Assembly (NCBI GenBank): GCA_017555695.1
Contig: JAFZFX010000036.1
Location: forward strand, 1-64,000
Reading direction: 5' to 3'
Origin: Alistipes sp.
Lineage (GTDB): Bacteria > Bacteroidota > Bacteroidia > Bacteroidales > Rikenellaceae
DNA: 64,000 bases
The position numbers were made by a program, and so were the translations under genes. Position 1 is the first letter of the stretch; the number at the start of each line of letters is the position of its first letter. Below, one piece after another: positions 17,619-26,759 of the stretch. The notes below the pieces were generated by a model. The model made no database searches and was not told the origin of the DNA. It was given only the letters and a program-made list of their open reading frames with translations.

Positions 17619-18041
17619 TTACGGCAACTGATTGAAGGCTGTAGCCAATCCCTCGACTGCCTTATCCAGGCCACCCTGAATCTTGCCGCCAATCATCATT
17701 CGCATCATCATATTCAGTTCGGCGTGCAACACCAGACGGATACGAGTATCATTGTCAGAGACTTGGTGCAACTGCAACCAGAATGTGAAGTCGATGGGGG
17801 CGGCAGTGCCCTCGTCATCTCCGCTTATCTTTACCAACTTATTCTGCTCACGCTCGACGATACGCAACTTGACGGTAAACCCTTTCACCTTGAACGAACA
17901 GCTATCCTCGTCAGCCTGCCACTCATCTACCTTATCCTGCAAGGCGGGAGTGAGCATATCGAATCGGCTGATGAAGGGATATATTCTATCGGCCGACTTG
18001 AGAATCTGCTGCTGTTTTGATTCATACTTTTCGAGTCCCAT
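17619..18041 (-). CDS. SRPBCC (START-like) domain protein
   Basis: 140 residues. The pattern of an N-terminal beta strand with YPFISRFDMLTPALQDKV, a middle sheet (CSFKVKGFTVKLRIVEREQN, VKISGDD) and a long C-terminal amphipathic helix (MIGGKIQGGLDKAVEGLATA) is that of small polyketide-cyclase/SRPBCC proteins, which bind hydrophobic ligands in a helix-grip pocket. No catalytic residues can be named and the ligand is unknown. A -7 element TACCTTTG lies at 18091-18098. It is transcribed alone between the csp terminator and the HU promoter region. Confidence 0.75.
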   Translation of the reverse strand: MGLEKYESKQQQILKSADRIYPFISRFDMLTPALQDKVDEWQADEDSCSFKVKGFTVKLRIVEREQNKLVKISGDDEGTAAPIDFTFWLQLHQVSDNDTRIRLVLHAELNMMMRMMIGGKIQGGLDKAVEGLATAFNQLP

Positions 18042-18233
18042 TTTACTTATTATTTATATTATCGTTATTCTACTCATTACAAAATCGTTGCAAAGGTACA
18101 CATTTTTTCGCAACCACCTAATTTTCATTAACCCTCGGCGCTTTTGCAAACCACTCACCGCTAAGCCTCGCCTTTTCATTGGCCATCTCCTCGCCCCACC
18201 TATTCGGTGTGGTGCATCATATTTAACGGCCCA

Positions 18234-18268
18234 TAAAAAAAGGTCGCCGATTACCATATCGGCAGACC
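18234..18268 (-). terminator. Terminator of the cold-shock gene
   Basis: GGTC-GCCGAT (18242-18251) pairs with ATCGGC-AGACC (18258-18268) with one bulge; the - strand then runs into eight T (18234-18241). Confidence 0.8.
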
Positions 18269-18299
18269 CATTAAACCTCTTGCGGGCTCAGGCGGCTCG

Positions 18300-18512
18300 C
18301 TACTCCTTCTTCTTGGGCAAAACCTTTACACCGACAGCCTGTCTGCCTCGCTGGTTATCCTCAATTTCAAACTCAACATTCTGACCCTCGGTCAAAGCCT
18401 TGAAGCCTTCAACCTCGATTCCAGTGTAATGGACAAACACTTCGACACCTTCGTCCGTCAGGATAAAACCATAGCCCTTTTTGCTGTCGAACCACTTTAC
18501 CTTGCCAATCAT
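18300..18512 (-). CDS. Cold-shock domain protein
   Basis: 70 residues, a single OB-fold. RNP1-like KKGYGFI (residues 11-17) and RNP2-like VFVHYTGI (26-33) are visible, with GKVKWFD at the start. Such proteins bind single-stranded RNA and DNA and melt mRNA structure. The last residues (LPKKKE) are basic. It has a consensus promoter at 18554-18584, a leader of about 35 bases and its own terminator. Confidence 0.95.
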   Translation of the reverse strand: MIGKVKWFDSKKGYGFILTDEGVEVFVHYTGIEVEGFKALTEGQNVEFEIEDNQRGRQAVGVKVLPKKKE

Positions 18513-18553
18513 TGTAGTATGTGTTAGAGTTATTAGTGTTGTTTAGGTAATAC

Positions 18554-18584
18554 CAAAGGTAGGAATAAATATCGGATTACCAAA
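18554..18584 (-). promoter_or_regulatory. Cold-shock gene promoter
   Basis: TTTG (18581-18584), 19 bases, TACCTTTG (18554-18561) on the - strand: an exact match to the consensus and spacing. Confidence 0.85.
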
Positions 18585-18645
18585 ACATTTTGCGATTTAA
18601 TCGCCCAGAGTGGCAAAACGGGCTCGAAAAATGGAAATAAAAAAA

Positions 18646-18741
18646 GGGTAAGCGACTTATATCGCACCGCTACAACCCAATACCCTTGCTTGCTTCCACA
18701 CCTGGGGGATTCTCGGGGAGCTGGTCGTATAAGACTTACCC
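18646..18741 (-). ncRNA. ffs: Signal recognition particle RNA (4.5S type)
   Basis: A 96-base RNA on the - strand. Its ends pair (GGGTAAG at 18735-18741 with CTTACCC at 18646-18652), the inner arms carry further complementary segments, and the tip has the SRP domain IV signature AGGTGTGGAAGCAAGCA, equal to the E. coli core AGGTCCGGAAGGAAGCA in the conserved GGAAG and AGCA symmetric-loop positions. The 3' end runs straight into a run of seven T (18639-18645), a terminator. It binds Ffh for co-translational membrane targeting. Promoter at 18747-18777. Confidence 0.88.
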
Positions 18742-18746
18742 GGGCA

Positions 18747-18777
18747 CAAAAGTAGAAAAATTTATTATCTTTGCAAA
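18747..18777 (-). promoter_or_regulatory. SRP RNA promoter
   Basis: TTTG (18774-18777), 19 bases, TACTTTTG (18747-18754). The RNA would start 6 bases past the -7 element, exactly at the paired 5' end of the SRP RNA, which calibrates start sites elsewhere in the window. Confidence 0.85.
18766..18773 (+). promoter_or_regulatory. mltG -7 element inside the SRP RNA promoter
   Basis: TATCTTTG at 18766-18773 lies wholly in the spacer of the divergent SRP RNA promoter; the mltG ATG is only 20 bases downstream. No clear TTTG is seen at -33. Confidence 0.6.
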
Positions 18778-18793
18778 AAATATTGTATAGGAA

Positions 18794-19810
18794 ATGAAAA
18801 AAACATTAATTGGCTTATTCGCCATCATCGTCGTAATTGGCGCAGCAGCAGCCACTTGGGGCATAATTTCATTTAAGGGCAATGCCGTAAAAGAGCGTGC
18901 CGAACTCTTCATTTCGAAGCGCTCAGACTACACTCAGCTGCTCGATTCGGTAAGACCTCGCATCAAACACCACTTTGCGTTTGACATATACGCCGAGCGA
19001 CTCAACCTCGAACAGTCGTTCAAAGCGGGTCACTACATCCTGGAGGATGGTATGAGTGTCATCGACATCGTAAGAATGTTCAAACTCGGCCTGCAGACAC
19101 CCGTAAATGTAACGATGAACAATGTCAAAACTCCCGCCTATCTCGCTGGCAAGCTCGCCAAGCAGATAGACGCCGACTCGGTGGAGCTGGTAACGGTACT
19201 CACCGATGAGAAGTTGGCCAAGGAGTTGGGCTTTAAGAATTCGCTGACAATGTTCTCGATATTCATCCCCAACACCTACGAGTTCTACTGGACCGTTTCG
19301 CCCGAGGACTTTGTTGAGCGTATGTACAACGAGTACAAGAACTTCTGGGCCAAGAACTCGCGCGATGAGAAGCGCAAGCGTAGCGGTCTGAGCAGAGTAG
19401 AGGTTTCGACACTCGCATCAATCGTATATGAGGAGACTCGCAAGGTGGACGAGATGCCCCGCATCGCAGGTGTATATATCAACCGCCTTAAGCAGGGTAT
19501 TCCGTTGCAGGCCGACCCGACAATCAAGTACGCGATGCAGGACTTCGGCTTGCGCCGCATATTGTATCGTCACCTGAAGTATGAGTCGCCATACAACACC
19601 TATATTAATAGAGGTCTCCCGCCTTCACCCATCTGTATGCCGAGCATCGACGCCATTGATGCCGTGCTGAACTTCGAGAAGCACGACTACATCTTCTTCT
19701 GTGCGCGCCCCACATTCGATGGCTACCACAACTTCGCCCGCACACTCAAGGAGCACAGCGCCAACGCAAGGGCTTATCAGAGCGAGCTAAATAAGCGCAA
19801 GATCAAGTAA
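18794..19810 (+). CDS. mltG: Endolytic murein transglycosylase MltG
   Basis: 338 residues. It cleaves nascent peptidoglycan strands and limits glycan length. One N-terminal membrane helix (residues 5-25), a LysM-like segment (KAGHYILEDGMSVIDIVRM), then the YceG catalytic domain with SIVYEETRKVDEMP, where Glu213 is the expected catalytic glutamate, and QADPTIKYAM, SPYNTYINRGLPPSPICMPS near the C-terminus. The ATG at 18794 directly follows the promoter and leaves a leader of about 15 bases. It ends at its own terminator. Confidence 0.94.
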   Translation: MKKTLIGLFAIIVVIGAAAATWGIISFKGNAVKERAELFISKRSDYTQLLDSVRPRIKHHFAFDIYAERLNLEQSFKAGHYILEDGMSVIDIVRMFKLGLQTPVNVTMNNVKTPAYLAGKLAKQIDADSVELVTVLTDEKLAKELGFKNSLTMFSIFIPNTYEFYWTVSPEDFVERMYNEYKNFWAKNSRDEKRKRSGLSRVEVSTLASIVYEETRKVDEMPRIAGVYINRLKQGIPLQADPTIKYAMQDFGLRRILYRHLKYESPYNTYINRGLPPSPICMPSIDAIDAVLNFEKHDYIFFCARPTFDGYHNFARTLKEHSANARAYQSELNKRKIK

Positions 19811-19836
19811 CGACGCTAACACAACAACATAACAGA

Positions 19837-19875
19837 ATGGGCTGTCCGACATAGTTCGCGGACAGCCCATTTTTC
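19837..19875 (+). terminator. mltG terminator
   Basis: A 12-bp perfect stem ATGGGCTGTCCG (19837-19848) / complement at 19859-19870, then TTTTTC. Confidence 0.88.
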
Positions 19876-19891
19876 GTTTGTGCAATATGCT

Positions 19892-22537
19892 CTATCTCTT
19901 CTTGCAAGTGAACAGATATGTTCCAGCCTTGAGCTCCTGCTTCTCACCCTCCTTACAACTCCAACCCGCAGGGAGTGTCAGTGTAGCAGTGCTGTTTGCG
20001 GGGATAGTCACCTGATACAGCACCTTGCTGCCCTTGGTACTCCAACCCGAAACAATCTCGCCATAGGGAGAAGTGTGACGAGCCGTAAACTCCTCCAGGC
20101 CATCGGGGAAGTAGGGGCGCAAGTTGATGTGCTTGAATCCAGGCTGCTCGCTATCAGGGTAGATACCCGCCAAACCCTTATAGAACCACGCTCCAATCTC
20201 ACCAAACATCATATGGTTATCCGAAATGTCGCGCGTAGCATCCAACTTCCAATTCTCAAGCAGTGTGGTCGCTCCGTTCTTAACCCACCAGCCCCACGAG
20301 GGGTAAGTATCCTGAATAGCAACCTTATACGCCGTGTCGGTGTAGCCATTTTCGCAAAGGGCATTGAGCAGAGCCTTGCAACCCAGCACTCCCACATCGA
20401 GGTGGAACTCCGAAGCAATAACCTTCTCGTTAAGGTTCTTCGCCACCTTCGCCTTGTACTCATCAGGCACAACACCCCAATAGAGAGGCACACTGAGCTC
20501 GGTCTGCGTACCGTTGGCATAGATACCTGTCTCGGTGTTGAGATATTTGTCGTTGATTGATTTCTTAATCTGCTCTGAAAGCGCAGAGTACTTCTCATAG
20601 TCAGCCTGCTTACCCAACATCTTTGCTGCGCGAGCCAAAATACAAGCGTCAGCATAGTAATAAACGCTGGATGTGAGCTCCTTATTAGATCCAACCGTAA
20701 CGGGCACCCAGTCGCCACGACCCCAAGTCGTCAGATTACCACGGCTGATACGACCGACATAATCTACATAGCGCTTGATATGGGGATAGCACTGACGCAG
20801 AGCCTCGTCGTCGCCGTAGAAGAGGTAGAGATTCCACGGAATAATAGCAATCGTACTTGTCCAATCCAGACCGTTATCGGTGCCGTAACCCCAACCACCA
20901 GTAGGAATAATATCGGGCAGTACGCCATTGGGTTGCTGCTCGTCACGATGGTCGGCCATCCACTTCTCATAGACGGTGATTCCATCGAAGTTGTACAACG
21001 CCGCCTCGATTGCCAGGTGTCCGTCACCCGTCCAGCCATTCTTCTCACGCTGCGGGCAGTCGGTCGGATAACCCATCAGATTCGACAGATAGGCCTGATT
21101 CGATGCTGCCATCAACCCCTCAATCAGCTTATTTGACGACGAAATAGTGCCCACCTGCGGAACATCGCTGTGAACAAAATATGCCACCAAGCTTCCCTCG
21201 TCTATCTCAATCGGTGCCGATGCCTCAATCTGCACATAACGGAAACCCTTATAGTTGAACGACGACATAAACTCATCTGCCTCGCCACTCAATGTGAGGA
21301 TATCGGTCTGGAAGGGGTCCTTCTCCTTGTCGCCACGATAGTAAACATCGATATTCGACTGGTCCAGACGGCCATCCTTACCAAGACGCTCACCGTGGCG
21401 CAACTTAACCACAGCACCCTTCTCGCCACGCAAGCTGACGCTTGTCACACCCGCCATATTGTAGCCAAAGTCGTAGAGATATACACCATCCTGCAGTTTG
21501 GTAAACTTCACAGCCTTATACTCTCGGCAAGCCCTAATCGGGCGCATCTGCTGCGAGGTAAGCTGCTCCGAGGGCAGAGATCTGAGTTTCACACCGCCCC
21601 ACTTGCTATCGTCATAGCCAGGGCTATCCCACCCCTTGAGTTGCTTTGTGAAGTCGTAATGTTCGCCCGTATAGATGTTGTTTCTCACCAACGGGCCTCT
21701 ATCGGTGCTACGCCAACTGAGGTCTGTGCTTACCACCTCCTCTGTTCCATCCTCGTATGTGATATGCAGGTCAAGGCAGAAAGCTGGGCGATTACGCCAC
21801 GGTGCGGTATCGAAATTCCACACACCCAACGCCTGGTGATTGTACCATCCGTTACCCAAGACTATGCCCACAACATTCTCCTTATCGCGAATGAAGGGTG
21901 TCACATCGTATGTAACATACATATTGCGGCGGTCGAAGCGGGTATATACGGGTTCAAGCATAGCATCACCCATACGCTGACCATTAAGGTGCAGATTATA
22001 TAATCCCGCAACAGCCACATACAAGCGGGCCTTGCTTACGCTCTTGTTTACATTGAACTTCTTGCGGAAGTATGGCGCAAGTGAGTGTTCTGGCGACTTA
22101 TTGTCGCTAATCCAGTTGCCTACCCAACCATTCAGCGTCATCTTGCCCGTCTCAAAAGAGGCCACAGCCGACTTGGCCGTTGCGCCCGACTCGTCGGTGA
22201 CGGCCACCTGCCAATAGTATCGTGTGCGGGGCTGCAACGCCTCGCCACCATAGCGAATCCACATATCGGCCGAGAGTTTATTGCCGCTATCCCATACATC
22301 GCATTTACCCTGAACCAAAGCCAGAGAGTCACGACCCACCATCACACGGTAAGAGCTCTGCGCAGCCCCCTCTCGAGCCGAAGTCATCCTCCACGACAAA
22401 CGCGGGTTCGACTTATCCACTCCCAGCGGGGACTCCAAATGCTCGGTTTTCAACCCCTCAACATTCAGCCCCTGCGCCATAGCCACCTGCCCCATCAGAA
22501 GCAGTGATGCAAACAGCAATCCTCTCTTTATCGACAT
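19892..22537 (-). CDS. Secreted alpha-L-rhamnosidase (GH78)
   Basis: 881 residues. It releases terminal alpha-linked L-rhamnose from plant or bacterial glycans. It has a Sec signal peptide (MSIKRGLLFASLLLMGQVAMAQ). Domain order: N-terminal fibronectin-like and beta-sandwich modules (about 25-330), an (alpha/alpha)6 catalytic barrel with the family motif DCPQREKNGWTGDGHLAIE, where the acids around GWTGD are the expected catalytic carboxylates, and a C-terminal beta-sandwich (SPYGEIVSGWSTKGSKVLYQ). A -7 element TATATTTG lies at 22571-22578. It stands alone, without SusCD, regulators or other glycosidases beside it. Confidence 0.92.
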   Translation of the reverse strand: MSIKRGLLFASLLLMGQVAMAQGLNVEGLKTEHLESPLGVDKSNPRLSWRMTSAREGAAQSSYRVMVGRDSLALVQGKCDVWDSGNKLSADMWIRYGGEALQPRTRYYWQVAVTDESGATAKSAVASFETGKMTLNGWVGNWISDNKSPEHSLAPYFRKKFNVNKSVSKARLYVAVAGLYNLHLNGQRMGDAMLEPVYTRFDRRNMYVTYDVTPFIRDKENVVGIVLGNGWYNHQALGVWNFDTAPWRNRPAFCLDLHITYEDGTEEVVSTDLSWRSTDRGPLVRNNIYTGEHYDFTKQLKGWDSPGYDDSKWGGVKLRSLPSEQLTSQQMRPIRACREYKAVKFTKLQDGVYLYDFGYNMAGVTSVSLRGEKGAVVKLRHGERLGKDGRLDQSNIDVYYRGDKEKDPFQTDILTLSGEADEFMSSFNYKGFRYVQIEASAPIEIDEGSLVAYFVHSDVPQVGTISSSNKLIEGLMAASNQAYLSNLMGYPTDCPQREKNGWTGDGHLAIEAALYNFDGITVYEKWMADHRDEQQPNGVLPDIIPTGGWGYGTDNGLDWTSTIAIIPWNLYLFYGDDEALRQCYPHIKRYVDYVGRISRGNLTTWGRGDWVPVTVGSNKELTSSVYYYADACILARAAKMLGKQADYEKYSALSEQIKKSINDKYLNTETGIYANGTQTELSVPLYWGVVPDEYKAKVAKNLNEKVIASEFHLDVGVLGCKALLNALCENGYTDTAYKVAIQDTYPSWGWWVKNGATTLLENWKLDATRDISDNHMMFGEIGAWFYKGLAGIYPDSEQPGFKHINLRPYFPDGLEEFTARHTSPYGEIVSGWSTKGSKVLYQVTIPANSTATLTLPAGWSCKEGEKQELKAGTYLFTCKKR

Positions 22538-22611
22538 AGCATTAACCTTTTATCTTGTTATACATATATACAAATATACGAAGATTTTTGTTCGTCAGCA
22601 CACCTCGGTAC

Positions 22612-22644
22612 AAAAAAAACGAGCGACTCGGAAAGTCGCTCGTT
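22612..22644 (-). terminator. dsbD terminator
   Basis: An 11-bp perfect stem AACGAGCGACT (22618-22628) / complement at 22634-22644 with an eight-T run on the - strand. Confidence 0.88.
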
Positions 22645-22666
22645 CTATTTCGAGAGGTTTTACACT

Positions 22667-24634
22667 CTATCGATTCTTGTATGCATCAACACCACGCTGC
22701 AAGAAGTCCACGAATGCCTCAACATTGAGGTCGTAGCCACGGGGCTCAACCAACTGGTTGCCGTCAGCACCCTGCAAAACATAGTAGGGCTGTGCGTTTA
22801 CGCCGTAGTTCTTGAGTGCGTAGTATGAGTTAATCTTACCCAAAGTCTTCAACACCTTGCCAGCATCGGTTGTTACCCAATCGGCCTCGTCCACCTTGAG
22901 TTTATCATCAGCGTAGAGAGCAACGATAACATACTCCTCGCGCAGCAACTTCAACACACGAGCATCAGACCATACGCGTGACTCCATCTCGCGGCAGTTC
23001 ACGCAGCCGTGACCTGTGAAATCCACGAACAAGGGCTTGCCAACCTCGGCAGCATAAGCCTCGGCCTCGGCAATATCGAAGAAGCCCTGCAAGCCGTGCG
23101 GAAGCTCGAGCTTGTCGCCATACTTAACACCATCAACACTCTGCTCGCTCTCTGTAGATACAGCCACTGCTGCACCACCCTGCGAGAGTACAAAGTCCTG
23201 GCTCTGCAAAGGAGGCATATAGCCTGACAAAGCAGAGAGGGGTGCACCCCACATACCGGGCAACATATATACCACAAACGAGAACGAGATGATAGCCATA
23301 ATAAGGCGAGGCACTGACAAGTAAGGCATATCGCTATCGTGCTTGAACTTGAGCTTACCCAACAGATAGAGGCCCAACAAGAAGAAGATAGCAATCCACA
23401 ACGCCAGGTAAACCTCTCTGTCGAGGATACCCCAGTGGTAAGTCTGGTCAGCAACGCTCAAGAACTTCAAGCCCAAAGCCAACTCAACGAATCCCAAAAC
23501 AACCTTTACTGAGTTCAACCAGCCACCGCTCTTGGGCAACTGCTTGAGCCAAGTGGGGAACAAGGCGAAGAGTGTGAAGGGCAATGCGAAGACTACCGAG
23601 AAAGCGAACATCGTAACGATGGGAGTCCAGAACTCACCCGATGTAGACTGAATCAAAACAGAACCTACGATGGGGCCAGTACAAGAGAACGACACCAATA
23701 CGAGTGTAAGGGCCATAAAGAAGATACCTGCCAAACCGCTCTTATCCGATTTTGCATCGCTGTCGTTTACCAACTTCTCGGGCAAAACAATCTCGAATGC
23801 ACCAAAGAACGATGCAGCAAAGACCATAAACACAGCGAAGAAGATAAGGTTGGGCAACCAGTGTGTAGCCAACCAGTTGAAGATGTCGGCTGTAACTGCG
23901 TCGCCACCGATGAGCCAAGTGAGGAAGATAATCACACCGATAGGCAGAGTGTACAACACAACGATAAACAAGCCATACATCAAAGCGCGGAAACGACCCT
24001 TAGCAACGCTACCCGAGCCCTTCAAGAAGAACGACACAGTCATAGGAATCATCGGGAATACGCAAGGTGTGAGCAGTGCAATCAAAGCCCAGCCGATTGC
24101 GCTCAACACGAAGCTCCACAACGAGCCACCAGACTTAGCAGCAACAGCATCTACCACCTCGGCAGATGTAGCGGCGGGAGTGCCCAGCGTAATCTCAAAA
24201 TCCTTGTCGCCATTCACGCAGTTCTCGTCGTTGCAAGCCATCCACTCGGCTGTAACCTTAACAATAGCACCCTGCGGAGCCTTGACAATCTGGCTGAAAG
24301 TTGCGCCACCCTCATAGTAGCCAACCTCCATCATATAGACATCGTCATAGTGCTTAATCAACTCACCCTCAACTACTACATCGCCCTCAAGCGCATAGTC
24401 TGACGCGGGCTCAAATACAAATGCTGTAGCCATAGGGCCACCCACCTCGTATGGACCGAGGTCGTACATATGCCAACCCTGCTCTACAGAGGCCTTAAAG
24501 ACAACCTTGTAGGTGCCATCCTCTACGGTCTCAACCGATGTCTTCCACAATACGGGCTCGACGGGCTGTGCCATAACGGCTACCGAAGTAAAGGCCAACA
24601 CAAGTGTCAAAAACAATCTCTCAAAAAGTTTCAT
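22667..24634 (-). CDS. dsbD: Thiol:disulfide interchange protein DsbD
   Basis: 655 residues. It passes electrons from cytoplasmic thioredoxin across the inner membrane to periplasmic thiols. All three modules are present: signal peptide and N-terminal immunoglobulin-like alpha domain with Cys134/Cys139 (CNDENC); membrane beta domain of eight helices with Cys191 (LLTPCVFPM) and Cys318 (FSCTGP); C-terminal thioredoxin-like gamma domain with Cys544/Cys547 (GHGCVNCREME). A promoter lies at 24694-24725 and a terminator at 22612-22644, so it is a single-gene unit. Confidence 0.95.
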   Translation of the reverse strand: MKLFERLFLTLVLAFTSVAVMAQPVEPVLWKTSVETVEDGTYKVVFKASVEQGWHMYDLGPYEVGGPMATAFVFEPASDYALEGDVVVEGELIKHYDDVYMMEVGYYEGGATFSQIVKAPQGAIVKVTAEWMACNDENCVNGDKDFEITLGTPAATSAEVVDAVAAKSGGSLWSFVLSAIGWALIALLTPCVFPMIPMTVSFFLKGSGSVAKGRFRALMYGLFIVVLYTLPIGVIIFLTWLIGGDAVTADIFNWLATHWLPNLIFFAVFMVFAASFFGAFEIVLPEKLVNDSDAKSDKSGLAGIFFMALTLVLVSFSCTGPIVGSVLIQSTSGEFWTPIVTMFAFSVVFALPFTLFALFPTWLKQLPKSGGWLNSVKVVLGFVELALGLKFLSVADQTYHWGILDREVYLALWIAIFFLLGLYLLGKLKFKHDSDMPYLSVPRLIMAIISFSFVVYMLPGMWGAPLSALSGYMPPLQSQDFVLSQGGAAVAVSTESEQSVDGVKYGDKLELPHGLQGFFDIAEAEAYAAEVGKPLFVDFTGHGCVNCREMESRVWSDARVLKLLREEYVIVALYADDKLKVDEADWVTTDAGKVLKTLGKINSYYALKNYGVNAQPYYVLQGADGNQLVEPRGYDLNVEAFVDFLQRGVDAYKNR

Positions 24635-24693
24635 ATATTATCAAGTTTTAGTCATAACTCCTGCTCACGCAAGAAAATCAGATATTTCGCGCG

Positions 24694-24725
24694 CAAAATT
24701 AGTATAAAAAAGGCACTCTTGCAAA
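24694..24725 (-). promoter_or_regulatory. dsbD promoter, overlapping the tsaE terminator
   Basis: TTTG (24722-24725), 20 bases, TAATTTTG (24694-24701) on the - strand. The -33 box is part of the terminator stem of the upstream tsaE gene. Confidence 0.7.
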
Positions 24726-24747
24726 TCAATAGTTTGTAAGAGTGCCT
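24704..24747 (-). terminator. Terminator of the NUDIX-porX-tsaE operon
   Basis: A 15-base stem, AGGCACTCTTGCAAA (24711-24725) against 24733-24747, one mismatch or wobble, followed on the - strand by six T. Confidence 0.85.
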
Positions 24748-24767
24748 CATACGAATATTTATTTTGC

Positions 24768-25181
24768 TTAATCTATCTCAAAAATGCGTCTATCGTCCTC
24801 GCCAACGGTGATGCGTACGGTCATTGCATCTTCGGGCAGCAACGGCTCAATCTTCTCGGGCCACTCTACAAGACACAATTCGCCAGAGTAGAAATACTCC
24901 TCATAGCCGAAGTCAAAGACCTCCTCGATGTTCTCGATGCGGTAGAAATCAAAGTGAAAAACCACCCTATCGCGACCCTCGTACTGATTAACCAACGCAA
25001 AGGTAGGGCTTGTCACCGTATCCTCGGCGCCGAGCAACTCCACGATGCGACTGATGAGGGTTGTTTTACCCGCGCCCATCTCGCCTCGCAGCAGCACCAC
25101 ATTTCTGTCGCCGAGCGACTCGATGACAGCCTCGGCAACACCCTTCAGGCCCGAGAGTGAATCTATCTCTATTCTCTTCAT
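24768..25181 (-). CDS. tsaE: tRNA t6A biosynthesis ATPase TsaE
   Basis: 137 residues. ATPase partner of TsaB-TsaD in making N6-threonylcarbamoyladenosine at position 37 of ANN-decoding tRNAs. Walker A is GEMGAGKTT at residues 34-42; SPTFALVNQY and HFDFYRIE (about 73-82 and 92-99) are the family switch and Mg-binding motifs; LVEWPEK follows. Length is typical. The gene begins 3 bases after porX stops and ends at a terminator. Confidence 0.95.
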   Translation of the reverse strand: MKRIEIDSLSGLKGVAEAVIESLGDRNVVLLRGEMGAGKTTLISRIVELLGAEDTVTSPTFALVNQYEGRDRVVFHFDFYRIENIEEVFDFGYEEYFYSGELCLVEWPEKIEPLLPEDAMTVRITVGEDDRRIFEID

Positions 25182-25184
25182 AAA

Positions 25185-26744
25185 TTATCTGTTTTTGGGG
25201 TTAAGAACAATATAAGGCACAATCATCTCCTCCATCGAGATACCACCGTGCTGGAAGGTATTGCGGTAGTAGCGTATAAATCGGTTGGCATCGTTGTTAT
25301 ATACCAAGAAGTCCGAATTATAGGCAAAGATGTAGCTCGACGAGAGGTTCACTCTCGGCAACTGAATATCCTCGGGGCGAGTGATTTCATACACCTCACG
25401 ATGGTTGTACTGCAGGTTGCGGCCAGTCTTGTAGCGCAAGTTCGACGAAGTCTCTCTATCGCCCAACACCTTGATGGGGTTATCGACCCTGATAGTACCG
25501 TGGTCGGATGTGATAATCACACGATGGCCACGCTCTGAAAGCAGCTTTAGCAACACAAAGAGGTCGGAGTGTTCGAACCAAGAACGGGTAAGTGAACGGA
25601 ACGAAGCCTCATCCTCGGTGAGTTCACGGATGATGTCGGTCTCGGTACGGGCGTGAGATAAGATATCGAGGAAGTTATAGACGATAACCGAGAAGTCAGC
25701 ATCATAGATGCGGTTGATATTCTCAATGAGCTTTCGTCCCGCCTCGGGGCGTACCAACTTATCGAAAGTCCAACGGTAGTTCTTGCCCGCAGAGCTGAGC
25801 TGACGACGCAGAAACTCCTCCTCGTACTGATTCTTGCCACCCTCCTCGTTGTCGTTGAGCCACTTATCGGGCATCATCTTATCTATCGCCAGCGGCATCA
25901 GACCTGCAAAGATGGCGTTACGCGCATACTGCGTTGCCGTAGGCAGAATGGCACAATAGAAGTCATCGACATCCACATCGTAGTAACCACGGAGCAGTGA
26001 ACTGATCGAACGCCACTGGTCGTAGCGGAAGTTATCAATCAGCAGCAGCGTAGTCTTCTCGTGGGCATCTACCTCGGGAAGGATGCGCTTACGCATAAGC
26101 GTATGCGACATAACGGGAATCTCATCGTCATCGACACGCTTGTTTATCCAATTGTAGTAATTGTTTCGCACGAACTTGCAGAATTCGTGGTTGGCTTCGA
26201 CCTTCTGATAGGTAAGCACCTCTTTGATACCCGCATCGGTAGACTCAGAGAGTTCGATATCCCAGTTGGTAATCTTGCGGTAGATGGTACTCCATGCCGA
26301 GAATGACGATGCCATCTGACACATATTGGCAATGCGCCCGAACTCGGCACGATAGTCAGCAGTAATCTGCTCGGTAACAAGCTGTTGCTGATGCACATTT
26401 TTCTTTATCGACAGCAACACCTGATTGGGATTGACGGGCTTGATGATGTAGTCGGCAATCTTCGAGCCGATGGCCTTGTCCATAATGTTCTCCTCCTCGC
26501 TCTTGGTCACCATAATGACTGGCGTCGTCGGGCGAATATCCTTAATCAGGGGCAGAGTCTCAAGGCCCGTCATACCAGGCATCATCTCGTCAAGGATTAT
26601 CAGGTCGTAGGCGTTGGCGCGAGCCATATCGATAGCATCGTAACCGTTGTTACACGCATCAACATTATAACCCTTACCCTGAAGGAAGAGTATGTGTGGC
26701 TTCAAAAGCTCAATCTCGTCATCGACCCAAAGTATATTTACCAT
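25185..26744 (-). CDS. porX: PorX-type response regulator with PglZ phosphatase domain
   Basis: 519 residues. The receiver domain (1-125) has the acid pair Asp8/Asp9, phospho-acceptor Asp52 (LIILDEMMPG), TKS at about 84 and Lys in IIKPVNP. The C-terminal half is a PglZ alkaline-phosphatase-like domain with TTLLLIDNFRYDQW, ILPTATQYARNAIF and ITSDHG metal and nucleophile motifs. In Porphyromonas and Flavobacterium the same protein controls type IX secretion and hydrolyses cyclic or linear oligonucleotides. No PorY kinase or secretion gene is in the window. It sits between a NUDIX gene and tsaE on one transcript. Confidence 0.9.
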   Translation of the reverse strand: MVNILWVDDEIELLKPHILFLQGKGYNVDACNNGYDAIDMARANAYDLIILDEMMPGMTGLETLPLIKDIRPTTPVIMVTKSEEENIMDKAIGSKIADYIIKPVNPNQVLLSIKKNVHQQQLVTEQITADYRAEFGRIANMCQMASSFSAWSTIYRKITNWDIELSESTDAGIKEVLTYQKVEANHEFCKFVRNNYYNWINKRVDDDEIPVMSHTLMRKRILPEVDAHEKTTLLLIDNFRYDQWRSISSLLRGYYDVDVDDFYCAILPTATQYARNAIFAGLMPLAIDKMMPDKWLNDNEEGGKNQYEEEFLRRQLSSAGKNYRWTFDKLVRPEAGRKLIENINRIYDADFSVIVYNFLDILSHARTETDIIRELTEDEASFRSLTRSWFEHSDLFVLLKLLSERGHRVIITSDHGTIRVDNPIKVLGDRETSSNLRYKTGRNLQYNHREVYEITRPEDIQLPRVNLSSSYIFAYNSDFLVYNNDANRFIRYYRNTFQHGGISMEEMIVPYIVLNPKNR

Positions 26745-26759
26745 AAATATTCTGTTTTT

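Noticed and set aside
19892-22537. A polysaccharide utilisation locus around the rhamnosidase
   Set aside because: No SusC/SusD pair, regulator or second glycosidase lies next to it; neighbours are mltG and dsbD.
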